Assembly: GCA_904501625.1 (NCBI GenBank)
Contig: CAJGBR010000030.1
Location: 1-18,173, forward strand
DNA length: 18,173 nucleotides
Direction of reading: 5' to 3'
From: an uncultured Rikenellaceae bacterium
GTDB lineage: Bacteria > Bacteroidota > Bacteroidia > Bacteroidales > Rikenellaceae
In this document: positions 7,904-16,791 of the stretch, one piece after another
How positions within the stretch are numbered: the first letter of the stretch is position 1
How the letters are laid out: each line of letters opens with the position of its first letter
Translations under genes and position numbers: made by a program
The notes under the pieces: model-generated
The model's database searches: none
What the model saw: the letters and a program-made list of their open reading frames with translations, nothing else
What the model was told of the DNA's origin: nothing

Positions 7904-8650
7904 TTAGTGATTGCGATTCCCACCTACAATAAAAATCGCAGGACGTTTATTTAGTTCTGGCAGTTTGGTTTGTCGCCACTCTGCAACTGATAACGTTCTG
8001 ATATATTGATTTTTGCTCAAAATATCGGCTGCAATGGTCAACCTCGTTGTACCCGAAAGCACACTCAGAAAATCTGCTATCAGTTTGACATTGCGATACG
8101 GAGCCTCAATGAAAATCTGAGACTGAGATTCGGTGATTGCCCTTTTTTCAAATCGTCTGATTGCATTTGCTCTATCAGATTGTTTCACCGGCAAATAGCC
8201 ATTAAATGCAAACGACTGTCCATTCATTCCCGAAGCCATCAGTGCCATAAATATCGACGATGGACCTACAAGTGGAATACACTCGATACCAATGTTTTGT
8301 GCCGCAGCCACAATATCAGCTCCGGGATCGGCAATAGCAGGCAGTCCCGCCTCAGAGAGAACTCCTGCTGAACGTCCTGACATAATCGGTTTCAGCATCG
8401 GAGCAATATCTTCGAGGACTGTATGTTCATTCAGTTCGATAAATTCAAGTGAATCAATTGGTTTTTCAATACCTGCTTTACTCAGGAATCGTCGTGCCGA
8501 ACGTATATTTTCAACTATAAAGTAGTCAAGCTGATTAATGATTCTGCCATTTATTTCGGGCATTTCGTCATATACTGCTCCATCTCCTATATTCGTAGGT
8601 ATTAGATATATCTTTCCGTAATCCATAAACAAATAATCTAAGTTAGTCAT
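7904..8650 (-). CDS. RsmI-like SAM-dependent methyltransferase (tetrapyrrole methylase fold)
   Basis: This 248-residue protein has the TP-methylase/RsmI fold: KIYLIPTNIG at 13-22, VLSEAGLPAIADPG at 97-110 (the SAM-binding glycine/proline loop) and PLVGPSSIFMALMASG at 126-141, followed by FAFNGYLPVK and IEAPYRN. These motifs place it with RsmI, the 16S rRNA C1402 2'-O-methylase, but it differs in places. The usual AEDTR element reads VENIR (46-50), and the usual SDAGTP reads SEAGLP. It is therefore probably a divergent paralogue whose target may not be C1402. The ATG at 8650 overlaps the mutS2 stop as TAATG, which favours this start; an internal ATG at 8626 (M9, directly before the conserved strand) is the alternative. 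Confidence 0.85.
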   Translation of the reverse strand: MTNLDYLFMDYGKIYLIPTNIGDGAVYDEMPEINGRIINQLDYFIVENIRSARRFLSKAGIEKPIDSLEFIELNEHTVLEDIAPMLKPIMSGRSAGVLSEAGLPAIADPGADIVAAAQNIGIECIPLVGPSSIFMALMASGMNGQSFAFNGYLPVKQSDRANAIRRFEKRAITESQSQIFIEAPYRNVKLIADFLSVLSGTTRLTIAADILSKNQYIRTLSVAEWRQTKLPELNKRPAIFIVGGNRNH

Positions 8651-11142
8651 TACAAGTTCAATTTCACCACCGTGATACCCGAACCTCCGAAATCGACGTG
8701 TTCATCTCGTGCAAATGCCACCTCTTTCACCGTGGACAAATATTTTCTGATTTCCTGCAACAATGCACCCGTACCCTTCCCGTGAAGTATTTGTAAATCA
8801 CTTACTCCCAACATTATAGCAGTATCAACAAATTCTCTTACCACCTCAATTGCTTCAACAGCACGCATTCCACGAACATCGATTCTTGGCTTGAAATTCA
8901 ATCGTTTATCACTCATATCATAGTTCATCTTCGGCAATGGCGTGATAACAATATTTTTTCGCATAACCTGCTTGTAATCAGAATTTGAAATCAACTCAAC
9001 TTTATCAATCGATATCGTAGTGGTGACATTTCCGACTGCAATAGTCAAACGTTTACCACTCTTTGTAATGATTTCACCTACTGCATTTTGTCCAATTAAC
9101 CTCACCTTATCACCCACAACAACTTCGCGTTTAGATTGGACATTGGAGGTAGTATCTTTTGAAGGAACAATCTCCGATTTCTCGCGTTTGCGTTCAGCAC
9201 GAGCCTTTATCTTGGCAATTTTTCGATCAATTGCCTGCTGTGCCTGATCCGAATCCAGCTGCTCAACACTTTGACGAAATTCCTCAAATTTAAGGCGAGC
9301 TTCACGTGTAGCTTCACGTTCAGCCTGTGCCTGACGAATTTCACGAATGGTATTTTCAATCTGTCGGTTCGCATCGGCAATAATATCCCGAGCCTGCTGT
9401 TTTGCTTCATTCAATATTCTACGACGTTCATCTCGCACTAATGCGAGGTCTGTACTATATTGATCTTCAAGTTCGAGAACTCGTTTCTCTGCAACCTTTA
9501 TACGTTCACGTTTCGACTGCCAATAGTTTTTGTCACGGGCAATCTCTCTTAATTGACGTTCGACATTAACTTGTTCATTACCAATTTTTTCCTTAGCACT
9601 CACAAGTATCTCATCCGGCAATCCGATTTTTCGAGCAATCTCAAGAGCAAATGAGCTGCCCGGTTTCCCCACCTCAAGGGAAAACATTGGCTTAATCTGC
9701 TGAACATCAAAACTCATTGCACCGTTTATGACTGCACTCGCACGGTCTGCATAATATTTAAGGTTAGAATAGTGTGTCGTGATTACTCCAAATAGTCCCT
9801 TGCGTTCAAACTCTTCGAGCAAACTTTCAGCAATGGCTCCTCCGATTGATGGCTCGGTACCCGTTCCAAACTCATCTATGAATATTATCGAGCGGTCGTC
9901 CGCATTACGCAGAATGGTCTTCATATTCAACAAATGTGAACTATATGTACTCAAGTCATTATCAATAGATTGTTCATCTCCCATATCCATAAATAGTTTA
10001 TGGAAGATTCCCAATTCTGAATTCTCTCCCGCAGCAATCGAAACTCCGCATTGGAACATATATTGAGATAGTGCAATTGTCTTGATACAGACAGATTTAC
10101 CACCTGCATTCGGCCCTGAAACCACCAATATCCGTTTGTTACTATCCAACGTAACTGTGAGTGGTACAACCTCTTTACCCTCGCGTTTCAGAGTTTGTTC
10201 GAGCAGAATATGTCTTGCACGTCGCAATGATATCAATGGTTTTGACGAAATAATCGGACTACCACAATCGTTATCAATGGCAAATCTTGCCTTAGCCCGA
10301 ATAAAGTCAATGAAAATCAGAGCATTACCTGCGTGATAAATATCTTCATAGCGAGGTCTCAATCCCTCAGTAAATTCGGTCAACAATCGGACAATCTCAC
10401 GACGCTCCTGAAAAGTCAACTCTTTCAGTTCGTTTGTAAGTTCAACAACCTCGACAGGCTCAATGTAGAACGTTCGTCCCGTAGCCGATTCATCAATAAT
10501 CAAACCATTGATTTTCTTTTTATTGACAGCCGAAACGGGAATTACCGTACGACCATCGCGAATCGAAACCGTAGCCTCTTCAGAAACAATTCCTGCCTTT
10601 TGTGCCTCAAGCAAAATACGTTGTATACGTTTTGCGACCTGTCCTTGACGCACTGCGATTTCACGCCGAATCTGGCGTAGTTCCTCCGAGGCCGAATCTC
10701 GAACATTACCAAATCGATCAACCAGATGTTCGATGGCCTCTATTTCGTCTGGAAAATCTGCAATACCCTCAAAAATACGTTTCAACTCGAATGTCTCTTC
10801 ATCACTTTTATTGCGGAAATAGTGCAATAGTCGATGTATGGTTTCAAATGCCTCTTTCAGAATTAACAACTCTGTAGGCTCAAGAAATGTTCCCTTAATA
10901 TCGAGTTTATTCAGCAATTCGGTCGTATCAACATATCCTGAATTGGGAAATCCACTATCAAGCAGCAGTAATGATTTCAACTGCACGACCTGAGTGTGTA
11001 ACATCGAAATTTTCCGTGCAGAGGTCAAAAAACGCATAGAATCACACAACAATTTAGCACCTTCCGTAGCACACCTTTTTTTCAGTTGCTCACGAATACG
11101 ATCAAAGCCTATTTTTAACTCAAAATCTGACGGATATATCAT
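8650..11142 (-). CDS. mutS2: MutS2 family ATPase/endonuclease with Smr domain
   Basis: This 830-residue MutS2 lacks the mismatch-binding N-terminal domain of MutS. The lever/core region (about 1-320) leads to the ABC-type ATPase with Walker A GPNAGGKS at 343-350 (K349), Walker B IIFIDEFGTGTEP from about 419 (D423, E424) and the TTHY switch. A long charged coiled-coil clamp covers about 520-650. A small beta segment (VGDKVRLIGQNAVGEI) follows, then the C-terminal Smr nuclease domain with IDVRGMR at 754-760 and HGKGTG at 787-792. Characterised relatives suppress recombination or, as in Bacillus, split collided ribosomes. The arrangement is complete. It is followed by, and overlaps, the RsmI-like methylase gene, and is transcribed divergently from clpB. 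Confidence 0.95.
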   Translation of the reverse strand: MIYPSDFELKIGFDRIREQLKKRCATEGAKLLCDSMRFLTSARKISMLHTQVVQLKSLLLLDSGFPNSGYVDTTELLNKLDIKGTFLEPTELLILKEAFETIHRLLHYFRNKSDEETFELKRIFEGIADFPDEIEAIEHLVDRFGNVRDSASEELRQIRREIAVRQGQVAKRIQRILLEAQKAGIVSEEATVSIRDGRTVIPVSAVNKKKINGLIIDESATGRTFYIEPVEVVELTNELKELTFQERREIVRLLTEFTEGLRPRYEDIYHAGNALIFIDFIRAKARFAIDNDCGSPIISSKPLISLRRARHILLEQTLKREGKEVVPLTVTLDSNKRILVVSGPNAGGKSVCIKTIALSQYMFQCGVSIAAGENSELGIFHKLFMDMGDEQSIDNDLSTYSSHLLNMKTILRNADDRSIIFIDEFGTGTEPSIGGAIAESLLEEFERKGLFGVITTHYSNLKYYADRASAVINGAMSFDVQQIKPMFSLEVGKPGSSFALEIARKIGLPDEILVSAKEKIGNEQVNVERQLREIARDKNYWQSKRERIKVAEKRVLELEDQYSTDLALVRDERRRILNEAKQQARDIIADANRQIENTIREIRQAQAEREATREARLKFEEFRQSVEQLDSDQAQQAIDRKIAKIKARAERKREKSEIVPSKDTTSNVQSKREVVVGDKVRLIGQNAVGEIITKSGKRLTIAVGNVTTTISIDKVELISNSDYKQVMRKNIVITPLPKMNYDMSDKRLNFKPRIDVRGMRAVEAIEVVREFVDTAIMLGVSDLQILHGKGTGALLQEIRKYLSTVKEVAFARDEHVDFGGSGITVVKLNL

Positions 11143-11166
11143 AATTACACAATTGCTATTGGTTTG

Positions 11167-11174
11167 TAAAGATA
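11167..11174 (-). promoter_or_regulatory. Weak candidate -7 element of mutS2
   Basis: The minus strand reads TATCTTTA, one base off TAnnTTTG, 25 bases before the mutS2 ATG. No -33 TTG is visible at the right distance. In the 201-base gap between mutS2 and clpB I found no convincing plus-strand promoter for clpB. Confidence 0.3.
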
Positions 11175-11343
11175 TGCATTTTTTTTGTCATTGACTGACA
11201 TTTTTTCAGTTGCATCTGACTTATTGTCCTATTCACACCTGAATGTCAAGATATTACGGCAGTTATTAGTGACAATTTTTCTGAAATTTGTTTGTGGCAA
11301 ACATTTTGTTCACACTATTATCAAACCAAAATATTGTGACAAA

Positions 11344-13938
11344 ATGAACATTAACACAATGACCATAAAGGCACAAGAGATAATCCAAAGTGCTGCATCA
11401 ATAGCATCATCGATGAACCAACAGGCTATTGAACCATTACACATAATCAAGGCTATACTTGACGAACCAGAGGGTATCGGTACATATCTGATGTCGAAAG
11501 TTGGAGCAAATCTCAATCAACTTAAAAGTCAGATAGATTCACATATCAACTCTCTGCCAAAGGTCGAAGGCGGACAACCTTATCTGTCACGCGAGACTAC
11601 AGCTGCTATTCAGAGAGCCTTAGATTCAACCAAACAGTTCAATGATAAATACATTTCGACTGAACATCTTATTCTTGGAGTTATAGGCGAGAAAAACATT
11701 GCAGCCCAACTGCTTAAAGACGCAGGAGTCACCGAGAAGTTGCTGATTGCTGCGATTCGCGAACTGAGAAAGGGAGCTACAGTTGATAGCCAAACTGCCG
11801 ACCAAGAGTATGATGCTCTGGGAAAATATGCATCAAATTTGAATGAACTCGCCCGCAACGGCAAACTCGACCCTGTAATCGGACGTGACGAGGAGATTCG
11901 TCGTGTGTTGCAGATTCTCTCACGCCGCACAAAGAACAATCCTATACTCGTCGGTGAACCAGGTGTCGGAAAGACAGCCATTGCCGAGGGCATTGCCCAT
12001 CGAATCGTTAATGGCGATGTCCCAGAAAATCTGAAATCCAAACAGATATTCTCGCTGGATATGGGAGCCCTGATTGCGGGAGCAAAATACAAAGGCGAAT
12101 TCGAAGAACGTCTTAAAGCTGTCGTCAAAGAGGTGATTAATTCAGATGGAGAGATTCTATTATTTATAGATGAAATACACACACTGGTCGGAGCAGGTGG
12201 TGGCGAAGGGGCTATGGACGCTGCCAATATCCTGAAACCGGCTCTGGCTAGAGGTGAACTGAGGTCTATCGGAGCAACTACACTAAACGAATATCAAAAA
12301 TATTTCGAGAAGGACAAAGCTCTAGAACGTCGATTTCAAAAGATTATGATTGATGAACCTACCGTTGAGGATGCCATTTCGATTCTGCGTGGACTAAAGG
12401 AAAAATATGAAAATTACCATAAAGTGAAGATTCGTGACGAGGCAATCATCTCAGCCGTAGAACTATCTCACAGATATATAACCGAACGCCAATTGCCGGA
12501 TAAAGCAATTGACCTGATAGATGAGGCAGCTGCCAAACTGCGTATCGAGATGAACTCCGTACCCGAAGAGATCGATTCTCTTGACCGACGCTGCCGTCAA
12601 CTTGAAATCGAACGTGAAGCTATCCGTCGTGAAAAAAATCAAATCCGAGTTGATGAACTTACTCAAGTAATTGAAAATCTGAATGCTCAACGGACACAAT
12701 TAATAGCCAAGTGGCAAGGTGAAAAGGATATTCTCGAACGGATTCAGTACAATCGTCAACTCATAGATGATCTCAAGATTGAGGCCACCGAAGCAGAACG
12801 TCGTGGCGACTACGGTCGGGTCGCAGAAATCAGATATGGCAAGATTCAAGATGCTGAACGTGAAATTGCAACACTCACCGAACAGATGGCAATCAATGGC
12901 GATGATTCTTCTATGATAAAAGAGGAGATCAGAAGTGAGGACATCGCAGACATTGTTGCACGCTGGACAGGCATTCCCGTCACCAGAATGTTGCAAAGTG
13001 AACGGGAAAAATTGCTGAGTATGGAGTCGCAACTGCACCAACGAATTGTAGGTCAAGATGATGCAATCACTGCAATCTCAGATGCTGTAAGACGTAGCCG
13101 TGCAGGGTTGCAAGATCCGCGTCGACCAATAGGTTCGTTTATATTTCTTGGTACTACGGGGGTCGGTAAAACAGAACTAGCAAAAGCACTGGCTGAATTT
13201 TTATTTAATGACGACAACCTGATTACCCGTATCGATATGAGTGAGTATCAGGAACGACATTCGGTTTCACGACTGATTGGAGCACCTCCTGGATATGTCG
13301 GATATGACGAAGGGGGACAACTAACCGAAGCTGTCAGACGTAAACCATACTCGGTGGTTTTGCTCGACGAAATCGAAAAAGCTCATCCCGATGTGTTCAA
13401 CATATTGTTACAGGTGCTCGACGACGGTCGACTGACCGACAACAAGGGACGTACCGTAGACTTCAAGAATACGATTATCATTATGACATCGAACATAGGT
13501 TCACATCTGATAATCGACAACTTTGAGAATATTACGGATACAAACCGCAAATCAGTAATCGAAAAGACTCGCAATCAGGTATTTGAATTGATGAAACAGA
13601 CTATTCGTCCGGAGTTTCTCAATCGAGTAGATGAAATCGTGATGTTCACTCCTCTGACCATCCAAGAGGTGAAAGATATTGTCCGACTGCAACTTGACAG
13701 CATTGGCCAAATGTTGAGTCAAAATGGAGTTTCGCTGACCGTAAGCGACTCGGCTATAGAGTGGCTTGCCCAAGATGGATTCGACTCTCTATTCGGAGCA
13801 AGACCGGTAAAACGTTCTCTACAACGAAATCTGATTAACGAGTTGTCAAGGCGAATTCTGGCAGGACAAATTGACCGAAATTCGACAATAAAAATTGATG
13901 CCGACGACACAGGACTCGTTTTCAAAAATATCCAATAA
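11344..13938 (+). CDS. clpB: ClpB protein-disaggregating chaperone
   Basis: This 864-residue Hsp100 ATPase threads aggregated proteins through its central pore together with DnaK. It has a Clp_N domain (about 1-145), AAA-1 with Walker A GEPGVGKT at 204-211 (K210), pore-loop KYKG at 248-251 (Y249) and Walker B LLFIDEIH at 272-279 (E277). The coiled-coil middle domain (about 390-515) distinguishes ClpB from ClpA. AAA-2 has Walker A GTTGVGKT at 603-610 (K609), pore-loop GYVGYDEGG at 650-658 and Walker B VVLLDEIEK at 671-679 (E676). The frame stays open upstream to 11185, but the ATG at 11344 gives MNINTMTIKAQE, like the usual family N-terminus, while the upstream 53 residues do not look like ClpB. 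The M at 11359 is another option. A strong hairpin terminator follows. Confidence 0.96.
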   Translation: MNINTMTIKAQEIIQSAASIASSMNQQAIEPLHIIKAILDEPEGIGTYLMSKVGANLNQLKSQIDSHINSLPKVEGGQPYLSRETTAAIQRALDSTKQFNDKYISTEHLILGVIGEKNIAAQLLKDAGVTEKLLIAAIRELRKGATVDSQTADQEYDALGKYASNLNELARNGKLDPVIGRDEEIRRVLQILSRRTKNNPILVGEPGVGKTAIAEGIAHRIVNGDVPENLKSKQIFSLDMGALIAGAKYKGEFEERLKAVVKEVINSDGEILLFIDEIHTLVGAGGGEGAMDAANILKPALARGELRSIGATTLNEYQKYFEKDKALERRFQKIMIDEPTVEDAISILRGLKEKYENYHKVKIRDEAIISAVELSHRYITERQLPDKAIDLIDEAAAKLRIEMNSVPEEIDSLDRRCRQLEIEREAIRREKNQIRVDELTQVIENLNAQRTQLIAKWQGEKDILERIQYNRQLIDDLKIEATEAERRGDYGRVAEIRYGKIQDAEREIATLTEQMAINGDDSSMIKEEIRSEDIADIVARWTGIPVTRMLQSEREKLLSMESQLHQRIVGQDDAITAISDAVRRSRAGLQDPRRPIGSFIFLGTTGVGKTELAKALAEFLFNDDNLITRIDMSEYQERHSVSRLIGAPPGYVGYDEGGQLTEAVRRKPYSVVLLDEIEKAHPDVFNILLQVLDDGRLTDNKGRTVDFKNTIIIMTSNIGSHLIIDNFENITDTNRKSVIEKTRNQVFELMKQTIRPEFLNRVDEIVMFTPLTIQEVKDIVRLQLDSIGQMLSQNGVSLTVSDSAIEWLAQDGFDSLFGARPVKRSLQRNLINELSRRILAGQIDRNSTIKIDADDTGLVFKNIQ

Positions 13939-13943
13939 ACAAA

Positions 13944-13990
13944 AAGAGAGTGTTCATTTTGATTTTCGAACACTCTCTTATTTTTATTTT
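13944..13990. terminator. Bidirectional terminator between clpB and the DUF2851 gene
   Basis: A perfect 12-bp inverted repeat, AAGAGAGTGTTC (13944-13955) and GAACACTCTCTT (13968-13979), with a 12-base loop. A T-rich tail follows on the plus strand (13981-13990) and an A-rich stretch (13938-13945) precedes it, so it can serve both convergent genes. Confidence 0.9.
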
Positions 13991-14009
13991 GCTTAATAAT
14001 CACAGATTA

Positions 14010-15317
14010 TTACTGACGACCTTTGAGCATTCCCTCTGAAATCATAATATCTCTAAAAATTTTGCGACCAATGAAACATTCGGTGCATCTATGCGAGTTG
14101 CAATAAACCGATGACAATTGAACAAGTGCTTGTGAAAATAGTGCATTTTCGGGAACAATGCCACAACTACGCCAATGGTTTACATATCTGTTTTCTTCGG
14201 GTTGTTGCTCTCCAACAATCTTGAAGGCCCGTTCACACAATTCGTTATCACCATTTGCCCGTCCATACGAAAACATCAACGGACCTATAAAGTTTATTAC
14301 CAAAATCTCCGCCGCAGATGTCCCTATGCCAGAGGGATGTTGTGTCAAAACTGACAATGAGGAATGGGTACGCCAATAATCTCTGAGCTCAAAATCAAAC
14401 ATTCGACGAGCCTCTTCACCCGATTTCAAAGCCAGAATTCGTTCAAGAGTGAAATCGCGTTTGGTCTCCAAATGTGAAAGGTGTATCAATCGCCTGATAG
14501 GTAAATTCTGAGGTCTTAAATTATTGCTCTTCCAACGACTCGCATTTATTACATCATTACTGTATCTCATCTGAATCTCGCGAAAACGTCTCTTAAGTTG
14601 ATAAGAATATTCGTCCATCGGTTCAGCTGCGAGAAAACCAGCAACACCCAAAAGCAATGCATCCACCGACATTGAGTCTGAACTTTCACGCATCACAACC
14701 GAATAGGGTACCTCACGAGCTAACTTCATCAATGCCTCTTTGTTTGCAGGTGAACCCATATTCATTGCACCGAACAGATATATATGCATTGCTTCGTGCC
14801 AACTGCCGTGAACCGATTCGAGTATCTGCATCAAATCGTTGGATTTTCGTTCAAACCTTTCGACATAGAGCCTTGTCAAAGAGTGAATCTTTTCGTGCTC
14901 GGATATCTTACTTGCTGCAGATTGGCACCTTCCATACGAAATATCCTGCATTACCTCTGCCAAAATCTTTGGATATCTCACCTCTACAACAGTTGCTTGA
15001 CTGCCGTCGAAATTAACAATTCCTACATCTGCCACTCCGACAACGTGCAAAACAACCGAATCACACGTAGGGTTACGATCATAGCCCTTGGCGTACCAAT
15101 CGCTGGCAGCATCGTGTATCGAAACACGACCTGAAATCGTAGTATTATCCACAGATAATCTCACATCAACAAAGTCTATTCCGTTGATATCCGAAGTGAG
15201 TCCAACAGAGTGAATTTCGATTTTCTGACCATTTGTTGCACATAACTGTTTATTACAAAGAGCACCACAACTCCACACGAGCTTGAGAAGATTCTCGGAT
15301 TGACTTTTGGTTAACAT
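14010..15317 (-). CDS. DUF2851 family protein
   Basis: This 435-residue protein matches DUF2851, a family typical of Bacteroidota. The characteristic N-terminal pattern is LLKLVWSCGAL, then IHSVGLTSDINGIDFVDV and GRVSIHDAASDWYAKGYDRN, then VVLHVVG. The middle holds LRPQNLPIRRLIHLSHL, and the C-terminus the cysteine motif YCNSHRCTECFIGRKI (C406, C411, C414). The function of the family is not known to me. The DF...EvH...SDW layout recalls PD-(D/E)XK nucleases, but here the position that in my recollection of relatives is usually glutamate (VEIH) is serine (VSIH), and GPDF reads GIDF. No signal peptide or membrane segment is present. The gene lies downstream of bioA on the same strand but has its own promoter-like element, and a terminator separates the two. 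Confidence 0.8.
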   Translation of the reverse strand: MLTKSQSENLLKLVWSCGALCNKQLCATNGQKIEIHSVGLTSDINGIDFVDVRLSVDNTTISGRVSIHDAASDWYAKGYDRNPTCDSVVLHVVGVADVGIVNFDGSQATVVEVRYPKILAEVMQDISYGRCQSAASKISEHEKIHSLTRLYVERFERKSNDLMQILESVHGSWHEAMHIYLFGAMNMGSPANKEALMKLAREVPYSVVMRESSDSMSVDALLLGVAGFLAAEPMDEYSYQLKRRFREIQMRYSNDVINASRWKSNNLRPQNLPIRRLIHLSHLETKRDFTLERILALKSGEEARRMFDFELRDYWRTHSSLSVLTQHPSGIGTSAAEILVINFIGPLMFSYGRANGDNELCERAFKIVGEQQPEENRYVNHWRSCGIVPENALFSQALVQLSSVYCNSHRCTECFIGRKIFRDIMISEGMLKGRQ

Positions 15318-15344
15318 TGCGATTCAGGTTTGTTTACACTAACA

Positions 15345-15352
15345 CAAAGTTA
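15345..15352 (-). promoter_or_regulatory. -7 promoter element of the DUF2851 gene
   Basis: The minus strand reads TAACTTTG, matching TAnnTTTG, 28 bases before the ATG at 15317. A TTTG on the minus strand at 15364-15367 is too close (11 bases) to be a standard -33 element. Confidence 0.45.
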
Positions 15353-15392
15353 CAAAAAAATAGCAAAAGAAGACAGATTCTCTCCACTTATA

Positions 15393-15434
15393 ACAAAAAA
15401 GCAGAGAGTGTCTGAAGGATTATCAGACACTCTC
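15393..15434 (-). terminator. Rho-independent terminator of bioA
   Basis: A perfect 12-bp inverted repeat, GAGAGTGTCTGA (15404-15415) and TCAGACACTCTC (15423-15434), with a 7-base loop. On the minus strand it is followed by a T run (plus-strand A run 15395-15400). It begins 25 bases after the bioA stop. Confidence 0.9.
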
Positions 15435-15459
15435 AAATATTTCTATATTTATAAATTGA

Positions 15460-16740
15460 CTATTTAGTCATTAACTTTATTACAGACTTCATACCATCAA
15501 GCAGCGACTGCAATTCGTGATCCTTTATCACATATGGAGGCATAACATATACCAATCGACCAAATGGTCTGATCCATACACCGTGTTCGACAAATGCAGC
15601 CTGCCACTGTGCCATATCTACATCTTCACACATTTCGACAACACCGATTGCACCCAACACCCTCACGTCTGCAACCGCAGGATTCTCTCTCAGTGAAGTC
15701 AGACTTTCATTTAATATGGTTTCAATTTCGCTGATTCGGTCCAGCGGAGAATTCTCAATCAGCAGATCAAGACTCGCACAAGCTACTGCACACGCCAATG
15801 GATTTCCCATAAATGTAGGCCCGTGCATAAAACAAGAGGGAACTCCTCGCGAAATCGTTTCTGCAACATCAGATGTCGCAATAACGGCTGCAAATGACAT
15901 CATTCCTCCAGTTATGGCCTTTCCGATGGTCATTATATCCGGAGTAATCTCAGCCCACTCTGCAGCAAACATCTTTCCAGTACGACCAAATCCCGTAGCA
16001 ATTTCATCAAAAATCAACAATACATCATACTGTCTGCACAATCTTTGCAACTGGCGAACATACTCTGGATTATAGAACCACATTCCACCAGCACCTTGTA
16101 CTATCGGTTCGAGTATCACTGCTGCTATCTCATCAGAATGTGCAGCAAGTAATTCACGCATTTGGTCAAGATCGGAATCATTCCACGGTTCGCCAAATCT
16201 GCAGTTTGGTCGATCTGCAAAATACTGTATCGGTAGGGTGCCTGAAAATATCGAATGCATTCCCGTTACAGGATCACACACCGACATTGCGTGCCACGTA
16301 TCTCCGTGATACCCACTGCGAACAGTCGCCAATTTGCACTTCTTGTCCATTCCACGTGCGTGTTGGTATTGTATTGCCATCTTGACTGCAACCTCTACGG
16401 CAACACTACCCGAATCACAATAGAATATTCTGTCAAGTCCCGAAGGCAACAGTTTCAATAGTCGTTGACCAAGTTCTACGGCCGGAGTATGGGTCAATCC
16501 TCCGAACATAATGTGTGACAAGGATTCGACCTGACGTTTCGCAGCCGAAACCAAACGCGGATGTGAGTAACCGTGAATTGCCGACCACCAACTCGACATT
16601 CCATCAATCAGAGATCTGCCGTCAGAAAGATAGATTCTGACTCCCTCACATCGTTCGACGTGATAAACAGGCAACGGATTTATCATTGATGTATACGGAT
16701 GCCATAAATGTGTTTTGTCAAATTCGATTATTCTTTGCAT
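15460..16740 (-). CDS. bioA: Adenosylmethionine-8-amino-7-oxononanoate aminotransferase
   Basis: This 426-residue PLP-dependent class III aminotransferase converts 7-keto-8-aminopelargonate to 7,8-diaminopelargonate in biotin synthesis, with S-adenosylmethionine as amino donor. Diagnostic features are HLWHPYTSM at 11-19, the substrate-pocket SSWWSAIHGY at 49-58, the cofactor aspartate in FDEIATGFGRTG (D245) and the Schiff-base lysine in TIGKAITGG (K274). The last two numbers coincide with those of E. coli BioA. The open frame continues to an ATG at 16785, but that lies next to the -7 element at 16783-16790, so the transcript would not include it. The start at 16740 gives MQRIIEFDKTHLWHPYTSM, the normal N-terminus. 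No other biotin gene is in the window. Confidence 0.95.
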   Translation of the reverse strand: MQRIIEFDKTHLWHPYTSMINPLPVYHVERCEGVRIYLSDGRSLIDGMSSWWSAIHGYSHPRLVSAAKRQVESLSHIMFGGLTHTPAVELGQRLLKLLPSGLDRIFYCDSGSVAVEVAVKMAIQYQHARGMDKKCKLATVRSGYHGDTWHAMSVCDPVTGMHSIFSGTLPIQYFADRPNCRFGEPWNDSDLDQMRELLAAHSDEIAAVILEPIVQGAGGMWFYNPEYVRQLQRLCRQYDVLLIFDEIATGFGRTGKMFAAEWAEITPDIMTIGKAITGGMMSFAAVIATSDVAETISRGVPSCFMHGPTFMGNPLACAVACASLDLLIENSPLDRISEIETILNESLTSLRENPAVADVRVLGAIGVVEMCEDVDMAQWQAAFVEHGVWIRPFGRLVYVMPPYVIKDHELQSLLDGMKSVIKLMTK

Positions 16741-16782
16741 AAATCTCTCTATTTTAAATCTGCTTTCAACACAGTACAATGA

Positions 16783-16790
16783 CAAAGGTA
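16783..16790 (-). promoter_or_regulatory. -7 promoter element of bioA
   Basis: The minus strand reads TACCTTTG, an exact TAnnTTTG match, 42 bases before the ATG at 16740. No clear -33 TTG is present at 19-21 bases; that interval is occupied by a palindrome. Confidence 0.55.
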
Positions 16791-16791
16791 A

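Noticed and set aside
11185..11343. 53-residue N-terminal extension of the ClpB reading frame
   Set aside because: The frame is open, but the residues do not resemble any ClpB N-terminus, and the region overlaps the mutS2 promoter zone. The ATG at 11344 gives the family-typical start.
11610..12227. 205-residue open frame antisense to clpB
   Set aside because: It mirrors the strongly conserved AAA-1 coding region on the other strand, has a serine/proline-rich random composition, and matches no family.
14657..15134. Two plus-strand open frames of about 116-119 codons inside the DUF2851 gene
   Set aside because: They are antisense to a well-supported gene, with no promoter and no recognisable domain.
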